Assembly (NCBI GenBank): GCA_015680685.1
Contig: MNCI01003549.1
Coordinates: forward strand, 211,870 to 275,869
Direction of reading: 5' to 3'
Length of the DNA: 64,000 nucleotides
From: Gnetum montanum
Lineage: Eukaryota; Streptophyta; Gnetopsida; Gnetales; Gnetaceae
Made by a program: the position numbers and the translations under genes. Of this stretch, positions 12,261 through 23,340 are shown piece after piece (position 1 is the stretch's first letter; each line of letters begins with the position of its first letter). The notes under the pieces were generated by a model. The model was given only the letters and a program-made list of their open reading frames with translations. It did not search any database and was not told the DNA's origin.

Positions 12261-14004
12261 TGAAACACCTCAAAAAATGCAAGGTCATTCTGGCTTCACC
12301 AGGCCCTGCAAACCATGTAGCATTACGGAAATCCATCAGGAGGAGGGTGCTCTAAGTTTAGGCTAGCTAGTTCATCAAATTTCTACTTTAGGTGTTAACA
12401 AGCTCTACGGGTCATCCTACATGCCCACCTAAGTAGCCTTCCCGGTTGACAGCCTGCTCAGAAACAACACGTTGGATGCAGCACTCTAGGTGCACAAGAA
12501 ACAGTTTGGCAAGTTTTCTAAGTCACGAAGTCTGCTACGCTATGCTACTCCCCGCTATGTAGTGTAGAAAGCTTTAGAAGATGATTATAGATTAAAATGC
12601 TATGCTACACTATGCCACATGATGTAACATAGTGTGAAAACAACTTCACAACCAGTCCCCTCGCCCAATTTCAAGTCCTTCAACAATGTCCCTTTCCATC
12701 AAGAAGCGGTAGACCATGTTTGCTGCTACACTATGCTAAGCTACAAGGCGCATCAAGGTGTAGCAATCTTGCGAAAGAGACAAAAGGAAGCTTAAAGGGC
12801 GGAAACAGCAAAGTTCGCAAGTCTTGCATCGCAGGGAGAAAACTATGCAAATCGGCAAAGTTTCTATGACTAAGGCCGGTTGCTACGCTACACTACGCTA
12901 CGTAGGGTAGCATAGCATAGCAAGCATGCGACACACATATTGGTGCTATGATATGCCAAGCATGCCACGCTACAAAGCACAGTAAGGCATGCAGGTGGTT
13001 GTGTGACATCAATGCACTTCACCTAATTAGACCATTGGCACACGCCTCTAGATGCTGACGATGTAATTATGATGTGGCATGCTCACAGTTGTGACATTGT
13101 AGGCTCACAGTCACAACGTTCATGAGTGTTTAACGACCACATTGGCACGTGAAGCATGAGCAAGTCAACAAAAGTCCAAGTCACGTGGCTTCCAAACAGT
13201 CCCTTTTGCATGCCCTTGGTCCTATAAATATCCCAATAAGAAATACTAAGTCTCCTCTTCTTTTTGACTGGCTTTCTCCAGCTGAGATTCTCTCTGACTC
13301 TCAAACTCTTTGGCTCTCTCTTCAGCTTGCTTTTTTGGCTAACGTTCTCTCTGGTTCTGATAGAAACCCCGCTCAGTTCAAAATTTTTCCAAGTGTCTCA
13401 TTTCTCTGAGTGAATCAAGTTCCCTTCCTAGCATGTTGCAGCATCGAGTATTGTAAGCTTTTTGTTCGGCATTGCGAACAGTTAGCATTCCTAGCTGACA
13501 TTCCATTTTAACTCCCTTTCTGCCACCTTGGTAGACTCCCTATGTTGTCAGCATCAAAGTTTGCACCCAAGCACACAACTTGCCCTCTCTACACACCCTG
13601 GTTACTCTTGGGACCTCTGCACTTCATCATGCTGTGCAACTGACTGTATCCACCTTAGCAAAGCAAATTTGTAGCTTCAGAGCAGTGCATTTTTCTAACT
13701 GTATTTTACTTTGTTTCCTATTACTGTCGCATGTTGCATTATTTCTTGTCTTATTTACTTTCATATATCGTTCTGCTTATTTACATTCAAGTATCACATC
13801 GCATTTCCATCTCTGTTTCAAAAATATATGCTGCAAAAGGCTATATAGACATCGATTAAGTCCCTGTCTGATCGACCAGACTGTTTAGGATGCCCTGTAT
13901 CTGCACACACTCCCAGCATGGCCCTCTCATGGGTATGAGGTTGAGACTGTTGCACCTGTCAACCCCTCGGTGTTTTCCAGCCACCGACATTTTTGGTTGC
14001 TATA
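12261..14004 (+). repeat. 5' LTR of E1
   Basis: It begins TGAAACACCT and ends CTATA (CA decayed to TA). It aligns end to end with 29151-30941, which is about 50 bp longer only because of an assembly duplication. The 5' half (12530-12965) is crowded with CTACGCTA/CTATGCTA motifs. A TATA box is at 13223-13230, and a T-rich stretch follows. Confidence 0.9.
13223..13230 (+). promoter_or_regulatory. TATA box of E1 5' LTR
   Basis: CCTATAAATATCC is conserved with the partner LTR at 30160-30167. It lies about 960 bp into the LTR, so transcription would start shortly downstream and U3 is the CTACG-rich part. Confidence 0.75.
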
Positions 14005-14010
14005 GTTTTC

Positions 14011-14028
14011 TAGCGCTAGAAGGAGGGC
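14011..14028 (+). other. Primer binding site of E1
   Basis: TAGCGCTAGAAGGAGGGC lies 6 nt after the LTR end. The matching sites are 33895-33912 (minus, TGGCGCTAAAAGGAGGGC), 39135-39152 and 52428-52445 (minus). The consensus TGGCGCTAGAAGGAGGGC starts with TGG as expected for pairing with a tRNA CCA end. I could not assign the tRNA. Confidence 0.72.
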
Positions 14029-14089
14029 ATTTTGGTGCCTTTTCCACATGTCATGGTAGTTCTGTGATCCTTCTGCACGCTGATATGCA

Positions 14090-14715
14090 TAAGTGTAAAT
14101 GTAACACCCGTTTGTGGTTGTCTACGCCTTGTGTGGTGTAGATTGGTCACCTCGACGGTTCCTCGGGGTCCCCACAGAACACAAAGCCTCTAATTTCTTA
14201 TTAACTAGCCTATTTTATGGTAGTCTTGCATGTGTTCTGTACCCTATCATGCATGTGGTATAGAGTGGTCGCTTCAATGGTTCCCCTGGAATCCCATAAG
14301 ACATAAAGCCTGCTTGTCTGCTAGTTAACTCGCCCCTCATGGTCTTGCATGTGTTCTTTACCATCTCATGTGGTACAGAGCGGTTGCTCCGATGGTCCCC
14401 TAGGGATCCTGTGAGACACAAAGCCTTCCTGATCGCTAGTTAGCTCTCCCATCCTATGGTAGTCTCGCATGTGTTCTGTATCCCATCTCGCATGGTATAG
14501 AGCGGTTGCTTCGACGGTTCCTTGGGGATCCTACGAGATGCAAAACCTTTTTGGTCGCTGGCTAGCTTTCCAATCTTATGATGGTCATGCACATGCTCTA
14601 TACCCTATCGTGCACTGGTGTAAATGTAACACCCATTTGTTGTTTTCTATGCCTTATGTTGTGCAGATCGGTCACCTCGACAGTTCCTCTAGAGTCTAGC
14701 AAGATGTAAAGCCTT
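14090..14715 (+). repeat. ~120-bp tandem repeat (about 5 copies) in E1 leader
   Basis: Units begin near 14221, 14340, 14460 and 14582 with 'gtcttgcatgtgttctgtaccc', and there is a partial first copy from about 14090. Each contains 'ggtatagagcggttgcttcgacggttcc' followed by '...gatcct.cgagat.caaagcct'. They lie between the PBS and the gag start and are diverged from each other. Confidence 0.8.
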
Positions 14716-14824
14716 TGTTTTTTCTATTTTCTGGTTTCCTTGCTTGTTCACACTCTTTTGGATAACTTTTGTGCTTTTTTGCATAGCTATTTGCATAGCT
14801 ACCTACATAACTACTTGCTTAACA

Positions 14825-17520
14825 ATGGCTTTTTCAACTATTGCTGCTAACGCTTTCAACATGAAAGTTCCCTTTAACATTGAAGCTCCCATCACAGTTC
14901 AACGCACTACTAGTGTCAAACAACCGCTAAATTTGATGCAAGAAACTCACCGATCTCTCAGAATCCAAAATCGAGGGCCTAAGGGATTAGCCCACCAACA
15001 TGAGCATTACATTTTCCTCTGTGCAAAGGTGCAGGCAAATCTACCCTTGGATTTACATGTACTCGAAGAAAAACGTAGCTTCGAGTTCACTTACTGCAAT
15101 GGGAAAGAATTCGTTCCCACCCTAGGCGTTTCTTTACCTTTAACAAAAGCATACCAAAGGCTTCTAGACCAACTAATCTAGTTGGCTAGGCCAAGGGAGC
15201 AACAAGACACCGCGTCCAACCAAGATGACGCTTTCCAGGATAGACAAGAAGAACTCAATTCCTAATCGAACGAGGGAGGTCCAACCGACCCTACTCCTGT
15301 CCCTCCTACCCAGTCCTTCTAGGCCAAGCCGTGGTCTATTAGGGCTCCCTTGGTGATTATGCCTACACTTCCGCAACCCACAGTTACACCTACTATGGGT
15401 AGCCATGCCAATCCTATGATGTTTCAACGCCCGCTCTCACCTATTTCGCCTATTCCGTTTGTAGCTACTATCCTATTGCAAACTACTCAATAGTCAATCC
15501 CTATAAGGAAGCACACACCAATTGCGGCTACCCTACCACAGGTGCATACCATACCAACTTTTCAAACATACGCAACCCTTGCTTCTACTCCTATTCCTAC
15601 ATTCACGTCGGTTCCACCCACTGTGGCAAGCCTGGGCTCATCCACATGGTGGGCCCCATTTGCTTCTTCACCTATTCTACAATCATCGCAAATGTCTCAC
15701 TATGTGCACTCTCAAACACACCAAGCCTCACAGACAGTGCAACCTAACATGGGGCTATGGTTTGCACTATTGGTGACACAAGCAGTCCACCTAGCAGCCC
15801 AACCCATAGTTGCTGCCCTAACAACACCACCTATTGGGTGGTGGACAACACAGGCTGCATTGCTCGCAGGGGTCATCCCAACAGTACTGTCGATGAGTCA
15901 TATTACCACCCCCACCATGTTGTAGGTGGGGGCTACCTCTCTAGCACCCCAACCATCTACAACGTCGCTAGGTCTGGACCAAGCGTTTCAGCTCATCTAG
16001 ACCCTTACTGAGGAAATAAAATGCCTCAAAGCTACTGGGTGTGAGATGGTACAAGTCATGGACTTTTACCAAGATGATCCCATCAACCCTGCAATCCCTT
16101 CTTTGACATTGCCACCAGGGATGTCTCTCCTGCACTTCATGAAGTATAATGGGGAGGGAGATTCAAACATGTATCTTGTCACTTTCAGGTCTGAGTCTTT
16201 GCTATTGCAACATTGGCTGCACATAATCATTCACGTCTTCGCCATGTCCCTAGCCGGGAAAGCTTTGGATTGGTACCACGTGTTGCCACACTCATCCATT
16301 TCAACCTTGGAAGAGCTGCTGACCTAGTTTGTGACACGTTTCAAGTACAACTTGAAGCCAGAAACTATGCTAGATCAGTTGATGAGCATGAAGCAAGACC
16401 CTCTAGATCCAATTCAAAAGTTTATTAAATGTTGGAGCACAACCCTTAACGAAATCTAGGAGCCCATCGCGGAGGCCCACTTGCTGGCCATCTTTAAGGG
16501 CACAGTAAACAACTTTATCAAGTCTAAACTGTATTATCTCACTCCTCATTCTCTTAGTCAAGATTTTTCTCAGACCAAGAGCATACAAGATGCAGCCAAG
16601 ACAAGCAAAGACCCAGCCTACATCGCTTACAAGAACACCTTCGCAAAGAAGGAAAAGGGTAAAGCCCCAACAACCACAGTGGCTACTATGGCAATTGAGG
16701 CTAAGCCCAAACCTAGCAACAATAGTAGCAAGAACAGCAAGAAATCAGCCACACAAGTAGCTAATCCTATGCCCAAACCGGGTCACGTGCCGCTACCTGC
16801 TGCGCCCACCCCTGATACATTTGCACAATCCTAATCCAACTTTGAGCACAAAGACCACTCAAAGTACACCCCATTTCCTCTAATGCCTTCATAGCTTCTG
16901 AAGTAGCTACTGGCAGTGGGATACATCCAACATAAGCAGATCTTGGAAGAGGCAAATGCAAGGCATTAATGCTACTATGAGCTCCCTAGGAATCCCTGTT
17001 TGGCCTTGCCTAATGAACCCCTAGTTCCTAAGGGTTTTAGACTAGATAGGTATTGTGATTACCACCAACAGTGTGGTCACAACACAGATTATTTTCTATC
17101 ATTGTAGGATGACATCCAAAGATTAATCAACCTAAGGAAACTGGTGCTGGACGAAAGCAACCTAGTCCACACTGAAAACCAATCTATGTATGTCTACATA
17201 GACCCCCTCAATGCCAGCAATGCTAGCTATACAATCAATTCCATTGGCATCGATGATGACTTTAGGTTACCCCAATAGCCATTCATGATCTGTGTGCCTC
17301 AGCATAGCGCACCAGTATCATGGGTGACCAATCAAAATGTGCAATAGCCTTTCGTCCTGAAAGTCCCACCATGGGCACCTGCCTTTGCACCACCTATTAG
17401 CGGGGCCATGCGGCCCCATCAGTTAACACCTCTAGCTCCATTTGTCATCAGGGGGCCAACACATTCAATGGCCCCTACCTCATGCAACGAGGCTGAACAG
17501 CCTCCTTGCCCCGCAAGGTG
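14825..17520 (+). pseudogene. gag of E1
   Basis: The start is taken at 14825 (ACAATGGCT), because the product there aligns with the E2 and E4 gags; an in-frame ATG at 14744 would add 27 hydrophobic residues not shared with them. The order is: an N-terminal block with HYIFLCAKVQANLPLD; a long Pro/Thr/Ala-rich linker (15260-15960); the gag core about 16080-16450 (FMKYNGEGDSNMYLVTFRSE, AGKALDWYHVLPHSSISTLEELL); a Lys-rich stretch about 16640-16760; and a knuckle at 17051-17085 reading CDYHQQCGHNTD, the Tat CxxHxxxGH pattern with the last Cys lost. It is broken by in-frame TAG codons and at least one frame change. Gag would form the particle that packages element RNA. Confidence 0.85.
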
Positions 17521-17699
17521 AGTAGTACATTGGGTGGATGAGATGTCAAAGGAGAGTATCATCAAAGGTATCCCCAGGCCTACGTATTCACCCCTTGCAT
17601 CTACACCTTCACTCACAAAGACGAAGGTCGACATAACCACACAACCTGCATCACTCTACTGATGGGGAACTGTACCCAGATCCAAAGTCACCTCTCCTC

Positions 17700-18620
17700 A
17701 GGAGATTCATCTTTTGGGATGAATCGACGAGGAGGAAAGTGCCAAACAAGGGGATAGCCAAAACCTTCTGGACGCCCTCACCCAGGTCAAGCAAGCTCTA
17801 AAGAAAAAAAATGTCACACTGAGCTTGTACAACCTAATCATGACCTTTGTACCCCAAAGCGAGGCTCTAATCTACATGTTAACGACAATTCCAGTCAACA
17901 AGAACATGCCTGCAAAAGAGAAAGCGATCCATTCAGTTATGCTTTCCTCTGTATCTACAAAGTCCATGACACCTCGATTGACCTTCAGTGATGATGCCAT
18001 CAGGGAAGATCCCAAAGGGGGTCAGGTGACTACAGTGCCTCTCTTCATTACAATTTGGGTCAACCAACACTGGATCCAAAGCGTACACATTGATGATGGG
18101 GCCACCACAAATATCATTTCCTTTACTATTGTGGATAAGTTATGATTGGTCGACTAGATTGAACCCACAAAAACGTCGTGTCTGAGGTCCTTTAATGGGG
18201 CACACGTCTTGGTGAAAGGCATAGTTCATGTAAACTTTGTAGCAAGGGACCAGTTCCCCACAGATGAAACATTCATTATGGTTGAGGAAATGCTTGGGTT
18301 TAACCTGATCTTGGGAAGATTGTGGTTAGCGCAACTTAGAGCTATCTCCTCGCCTATACCCTGGGAAATCCATGTACCACACGTAGGCAGGGAGGTCGTG
18401 ATCCGTAGTGACGAAGTAGTGATGTAAGCAATCAATAATGTAGACATGTAGGGCTCAAAGGTTACCACCTATGAGCATGAGGTGCTTGATCATGCATGCA
18501 TTAACCATCCAATGGAGGGGTCAGCCTGGGGAGCTGACTCCCAAATCAAAAATGCATGGGTTGAGTTGCCCTTCCAAGCAAAGGATGATGATGTGAACAA
18601 GAGCCTTGGTGAAAAACCTT
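17700..18620 (+). pseudogene. Aspartic protease region of E1
   Basis: This is the Tat layout: TLSLYNLIMTFVPQSEALIY, then RLTFSDDAIREDP, then the active-site strand HIDDGATTNIISF (DDG at 18092-18100), then FIMVEEMLGFNLILGR and AISSPIPWEIHVPH. The usual D-S/T-G is D-D-G here and also in E4 and E5, so this is a lineage feature rather than a random hit. In-frame stops occur after VDKL and elsewhere. It would process Gag-Pol. It is followed by the 'gcctaaaactagca' array and then the antisense gene. Confidence 0.8.
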
Positions 18621-18739
18621 GACCCTACATTCAAATCAACCCATGATAGGTTAAGAAGCAACTATGCATAGCATAGCAACCCTATTGCTTCCTCTCGGAT
18701 ACCATCCCTTATGCATTCGTTGCTTTTCGCTTTGATGAC

Positions 18740-18965
18740 ATGCCATCCTTCTAGAATGCTACGCTATGGCTCGAAATGGCCTAAAACTAGCATCATCGTT
18801 CTTTGCTTTGGTAACATGCTATCTCTTTTGGCAATGGCTCGAAATGGCCTAAAACTAGTATGGTTTCTATTCACTTCGTTAACATATAATCCTTCTGGAA
18901 TGTTACAGAATGGCCCAAAATGGCCTAAAACTAGCAATGACCCAAAACGGCCTAAAAGTAGCATA
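18740..18965 (+). repeat. 'gaaatggcctaaaactagca' array after E1 protease
   Basis: Five or more copies of a 20-50 bp unit lie between the protease and the antisense gene. The equivalent position in E4 (45060-45445) has a longer version of the same array. Confidence 0.75.
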
Positions 18966-19117
18966 CTAAAGCATGAAATATTTATGCGATATGCAAGTTA
19001 ACGCAAAATAAATTTCTTTTCTAAAGCTTTTCATTGTTTTTTGGCTTGTTGGCAATGTTCGCGAAACTTCTACAAAATTCCAACATTTCAAAAATTTCTA
19101 AAGAAAACCCCATGCTA

Positions 19118-19253
19118 TCATGGGTCGCTTTTGTTTGCATCACCTTCGCCATTCACCTTCGCTTTAGCTACTTGTGCATCAACCTCCCCTATGTTGCCTT
19201 TCATTGATTCTTCATCCCCTTTCTCTATGAGCCTCGCACCCTCATCTAGAGTT
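19118..19253 (-). other. Last exon of copy A with stop codon
   Basis: After an acceptor reading GCAAACTCTAG the frame gives EGARLIEKGDEESMKG, an alanine/lysine stretch, then NKSDP and TGA at 19118-19120. The donor of the preceding exon is probably CTCAAG/TTAGT or a nearby GT; the exact junction is uncertain. Confidence 0.5.
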
Positions 19254-19344
19254 TGCATCATAAGAATAAAGTGGCCAGTTAGGGAAACAAATGCAAACCA
19301 TCAAATATTATGAGCATCTATATAGTAAAGTGACTAACTTGAGA

Positions 19345-20175
19345 AGGGCCTGCGTCAGTCTCAAAAGGTATCCAGTCTAGACTGAGCCTAATGTGCCACC
19401 AGATCTCCTCTATCATGATGTCCATCTAGTGCTTGTTGTTGGGTTCTGCATTCGTAGTGGTGACTCTCTCCCTTTCCATGGTCATCCATACTAGAGGTCT
19501 CGAGGAAAGGGGGGCAGTTACGGTCTCTCCTGTAGGAAAGTCTACTTTCAAGTCAAGAGATTCCATGACCTTCACCTACTCTTTGAACTTAGCATAAGCC
19601 TCAGAAGCACCGATGGCATTCACTAATGCTTCATACATGAACGCCTCCACAGTAGCATCTTTTTACAGTTTTTGATGGGTTTCATTCTACAGCTTGTACA
19701 TGTGTTTGTGGTTTCTTTGGGTCCACCCCCATTTGAAAACCTTGGCTTTTATATCCTTCATGTCTTGACATTTCTGGGCTAGCAGGTCCATCTACATTTT
19801 CTATTCTTCTACCTCGCAAGTGGACTCAACATTTTGATGAACGATAGTCCAAAACCTGGCATAGTCATCCATAGCCTTCTGCCAATCCTCAACATCAGGG
19901 TTACATTTTTAGAGGAACTGGTTCCTCGACCTGAGATCTTCCACCGTAGCGACCAGTTGGCCTCTCTCTGCTCAACCCTTTGAACCCTCTTTCATAGATC
20001 CTCATTGACACTTTTATACTCCCATAGAGAGCGTTTTGAATGCAAGATGCACTTGTAAGCCTCGTTAAAAATGCATTGAGACACCTCCATCACGTCGAGT
20101 GAAAGTGTGGGCATGACGTTGATTTTCATAGGTCGCACTAGGTCCCATTTAAGCTGAGAGGCTGCCTCAACACGA
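19345..20175 (-). other. Coiled-coil-like exon of copy A
   Basis: It starts after GTTGAGGCAG and reads WDLVRPMKINVMPTLSLDVM. One frame change follows, then a charged helical region (LVATVEDLRSRNQFL, DVEDWQKAMDDYARFW, DLLAQKCQDMKDIKAKVF) and VEAFMYEALVNAIGASEAY. The heptad-like spacing of hydrophobic residues suggests a coiled coil. In-frame TAG codons sit at likely Gln positions. I could not trace the equivalent exon in B or C (off the window or removed by an insertion). Confidence 0.5.
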
Positions 20176-20269
20176 AGAGCGTACCAATCATGTTAGCATA
20201 GCAAAATGAATGAATTCAAAATTTTTTAGTGTAACAACATAAGAGCATTTAACACTAGTACTTACCTGC

Positions 20270-20790
20270 ATCAGGGTCTACCTAATGAAGGTGCTTGATC
20301 ATGTCATCGACAAGTCCCTGCACAAATGAAAACTTATCAAGGGTCTCAGCCCGTGACTTTGCACAAATCAGAGGAGGTCCCACAGCATTAGCAGTAGCAC
20401 CTATTACATGACTAAGCCTATTAGCAATGGCCAAAATGGACTATAATAAGGCAAACGTATCGAACTCACCAGCATCGGGCGACGATATTTCTTCTTGCTA
20501 ATGCAAGATGATGGCTGTAGCCCTACTGGAGGGCCTTGCCAAGTCCATATCAGCCCCTTCCTCATGTGTTGGTGCCTTTCCTTTTAGGAGCCTAGCATCA
20601 TTTTTATTCGAAGGAGATGCCTCTTCGTTGATAGAAGGCTCCCTAATGACCAGAGCCCTTGCCCTAGAAATAGGAGCTCCCTTATTTTTAACTGGGGCCC
20701 TTTCCTCCAAGACTAGAACCTCCATGTCTCTATTCATTGCCCTCGGGGTAGACACTTCTTCATCACCTTCTTCTCCTTCTTCTTCTTCAT
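20270..20790 (-). other. Acidic/basic exons of copy A
   Basis: An acceptor CTACTAGCAG is followed by DEEEEGEEGDEEVSTP and then an Arg/Ala/Glu-rich region to 20498. Farther on the reading gives DKFSFVQGLVDDMIKHLH and DPDAG with a GTAAGTAC donor near 20268. Copy C has the related NKIAFMEDVMEDMVDYLQ at about 54290-54345 (minus), which supports this as real coding sequence. Confidence 0.55.
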
Positions 20791-21348
20791 CTGCTAGTAG
20801 AGAAGCATGTTTTTTTTGAATCAAAACAAATTAGCTCAAAGTAGATGCTACGCTAAACCATCTAGCACAGCATAGCGTAGCAAGCAATAGCAAAGTAAGC
20901 ATTACACAAAAGTGTTTACCAATGGGGAGTTACGTCCTTTGTAGCTTAAGGTGCAATCTTCATCCCTCCTCTCCCTCCATGTGAAGAGTTTCCCTGGATG
21001 GGGGAGGTCTCTTCCTTCGCAACTCCTTGGGCACGGTCTCAACTATGAGATGCTCCCCCCACATCATGCTACCGCCTATAGCAGGGGGTGTCTCTCCCAT
21101 GCTATCTTGACCACAAATGGTGCGAGCGACTAGACCTTTGGTTGTTTCAGACAACGACTCCCAGACTACTTCCGGGAGAACTTGAGCTCATGTGGTTCAG
21201 AGGATCTAGCAAATCCATGGCCTGGGAATTTGGTTGTGATCTCGTATGGCCCAGGCTCCATCCTCTTGGACCACCAGAAACTCTGCGAAGTGTTTCAGAA
21301 AGCTGATGTAGAAGGCATAGTGTATGTTGGAGAAAGACTCCATTTTTC

Positions 21349-22047
21349 CACGAAGTCCCAAAATCTCAACTTGCAAGCCCTTGCATAGGAAGCTGGCCTA
21401 GTTGTAATAGGCCCCCTCGTTCATAACCTTCTAGATTATCCAGGCCTGCTTGAGCCCCAGGACCTTTCCTTGGGTGAGTAGTTGAGGGAATGCATGGGCA
21501 CAGAAGATTGGGTAAATCTCCATGGCAAGGTCATCCTTAAGCTTATCCATGAGGAACCCTTTTCGCTCCTTAATGAGCCTCAACCACTCTTCGATATCCT
21601 TCTTCTGAAGGGTCAGTTCCTGCTTGCGCTTNGTCAACTCCTTCTCTGAGAGAGTGGGCAATTTCCGCATGCACGTACGGGGCGTGTAGGTGGTCATTGA
21701 AATAAATGACAAGCTATATACAGACCTATTCGGTGTTCCTACTGACAATTTCCCCATAGGGTCAAAGCGCAAGCAGGAACTGACCCTTCAGAAGAAGGAT
21801 ATCGAAGAGTGGTTGAGGCTCATTAAGGAGCGAAAAGGGTTCCTCATGGATAAGCTTAAGGATGACCTTGCCATGGAGATTTACCCAATCTTCTGTGCCC
21901 ATGCATTCCCTCAACTACTCACCCAAGGAAAGGTCCTGGGGCTCAAGCAGGCCTGGATAATCTAGAAGGTTATGAACGAGGGGGCCTATTACAACTAGGC
22001 CAGCTTCCTATGCAAGGGCTTGCAAGTTGAGATTTTGGGACTTCGTG
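21349..22047. other. Inverted contig / assembly error in copy A
   Basis: Bases 21349-21631 are the exact reverse complement of 21765-22047. The segment 21633-22047 is bounded by single Ns at 21632 and 22048. A perfect 283-bp inverted duplicate amid strongly decayed sequence is not credible biologically. Placing 21633-22047 in reverse orientation restores one continuous reading of the antisense gene. Confidence 0.9.
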
Positions 22048-22268
22048 NGAAGGGTTCTTCCCACTCCCTATCTAGCCAACCCTTCTCCTCACATTGATTA
22101 TAGATAGTGCAAAACATGACTAGATAAGTATGGTACTCCCCCCGCCCCCCACACTGACTGATCACACCCACCCGTAGATTCTTGGCAGACGAGAACTCTT
22201 GTAGGGCCAGTTGTGCTATAGCCAGCAGACCCAGTCGGTCATGAACCCCATCATCATTGATAAAGAAC

Positions 22269-22350
22269 CTAGTGACAAACACATACTCTTAGCATTTGGC
22301 CAATATGGCTAGTCTTGCACAACATAGTGGAGCAAGGCTATAAAACTCAC
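22269..22350 (-). other. Conserved ~80-bp intron of copy A
   Basis: GTGAGT...CACTAG, 82 bp. Copies B (1305-1384, 80 bp) and C (56255-56335, 81 bp) have a GT-AG intron at the same place in the protein, just before the (F/S)..(D/E)(D/H)G(V/L)HD block. Confidence 0.75.
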
Positions 22351-22800
22351 CTGCCAGCACAATAGACAGTCCCTTGTGGGTTCTAAAAGCACGTCACCAT
22401 GTAACGTGCGAGGAATAATGTGTTGTATTGGTGGTAGCATCTGTATTTGGGCATGTCCCAGATCCAAGCTAAACACTTCAATCCTATTGAGCGTTAGCTA
22501 GACCTCTCTCCCTACTTTCTCACAATTTCCCCATCGGTAAAAAATTGCAGAATGCTGCGACTTGCCCTAGGAAACATGGCTTCTACTATGTTGGATGCCT
22601 CCACCTCCTCCAAGGAGGACCATACAATTACACTAAAGCGGTTGAGAAGGAATTGTAAGAAGTCCTGTGCCCCATCTCTTAACCAAACCCCTTGCACCCC
22701 CATGTGTATCTGGGGAGGAGGGGCATTGGCCACAGGCCTACTCAGATGGCACAGGACCCCTCTAATGTCCAAAATAATTAGCCTAGACCTTGGCCCTACC
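22351..22800 (-). other. FCP1/NIF-like HAD exon of copy A
   Basis: This 450-bp exon runs from an acceptor (TGATTATGCCATGCAG) to a donor (GGCAG/GTGAGT). It reads RLIILDIRGVLCHLSRP, then GVWLRDGAQDFLQFLLNRFS, then VIVWSSLEEVEASNIVEAMF, then YNTLFLARYMVTCF and NPQGTVY. Plant FCP1-homology proteins have LLVLDLNGVL, RPFC..FLKFCFERF, VGVWSSRTKKNVE and NTLLLDDSPYKALLNPP in this order. The first catalytic Asp is kept; the DDSP loop is ARYM, so the enzyme would be inactive. Stops lie after VRK and at the NP position. The size equals the exon in copy C and differs by one codon from copy B. Confidence 0.75.
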
Positions 22801-23340
22801 CTGCATGGCATAATCAGTGAAAGTTAGCACCATACCTAAAGCCAATACACTCACAACCTCATAAAGTCTAGCAGACCATGTATATAGCGTAGCATAACCC
22901 TCCGTCCATACATAGTGTAACAAGGGCATGAAAGCTCGGCATAACAAGAACATGCGAATAAGCCTAGCATAACAACAAAGCAATTGACAACATGCTCTAA
23001 TGAAATGCGTGTCACGTTGCCCCATTATATGTGGCCTAGCCCTCCCGAGGATTTTATGTTATGACATGCTAGGGTCAAGCAACTTAAATGGCCCCAGCCC
23101 CTGCGGTTATGACAACCACAGCAGTGGTGGTTTTAGTGACCTTACATACAACCACGATGCAACATTCATACATCTGGCATGATCAAGAAGACGATGGCAG
23201 CGATACAAAGGTTAAACTAATGTGACCACATAAAATGTAGATAGCTGAGAATGAATGCAAAATAAATAGGACACAAAGCAAGAGCAAAAGACAACTGAAA
23301 GTGCAAGAAAAACAATTAAGCAAAGGGTATACGGTAACCT
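22801..23340 (-). other. First intron of copy A
   Basis: Non-coding as far as I can see. It contains 'agcatagc/gtagcataac' motifs and an A-rich stretch (23200-23340). Its acceptor is at 22801-22802. Confidence 0.45.

Noticed and set aside
15522-15925. Two long overlapping ORFs in different frames within E1 gag
   Set aside because: The proline/threonine-rich linker gives open frames by composition; only the frame continuous with the gag core is kept, as part of gag.
21690-21965. A plus-strand ORF repeating the protein of a minus-strand ORF at 21431-21772
   Set aside because: Both come from one antisense-gene segment duplicated in inverted orientation by an assembly error.
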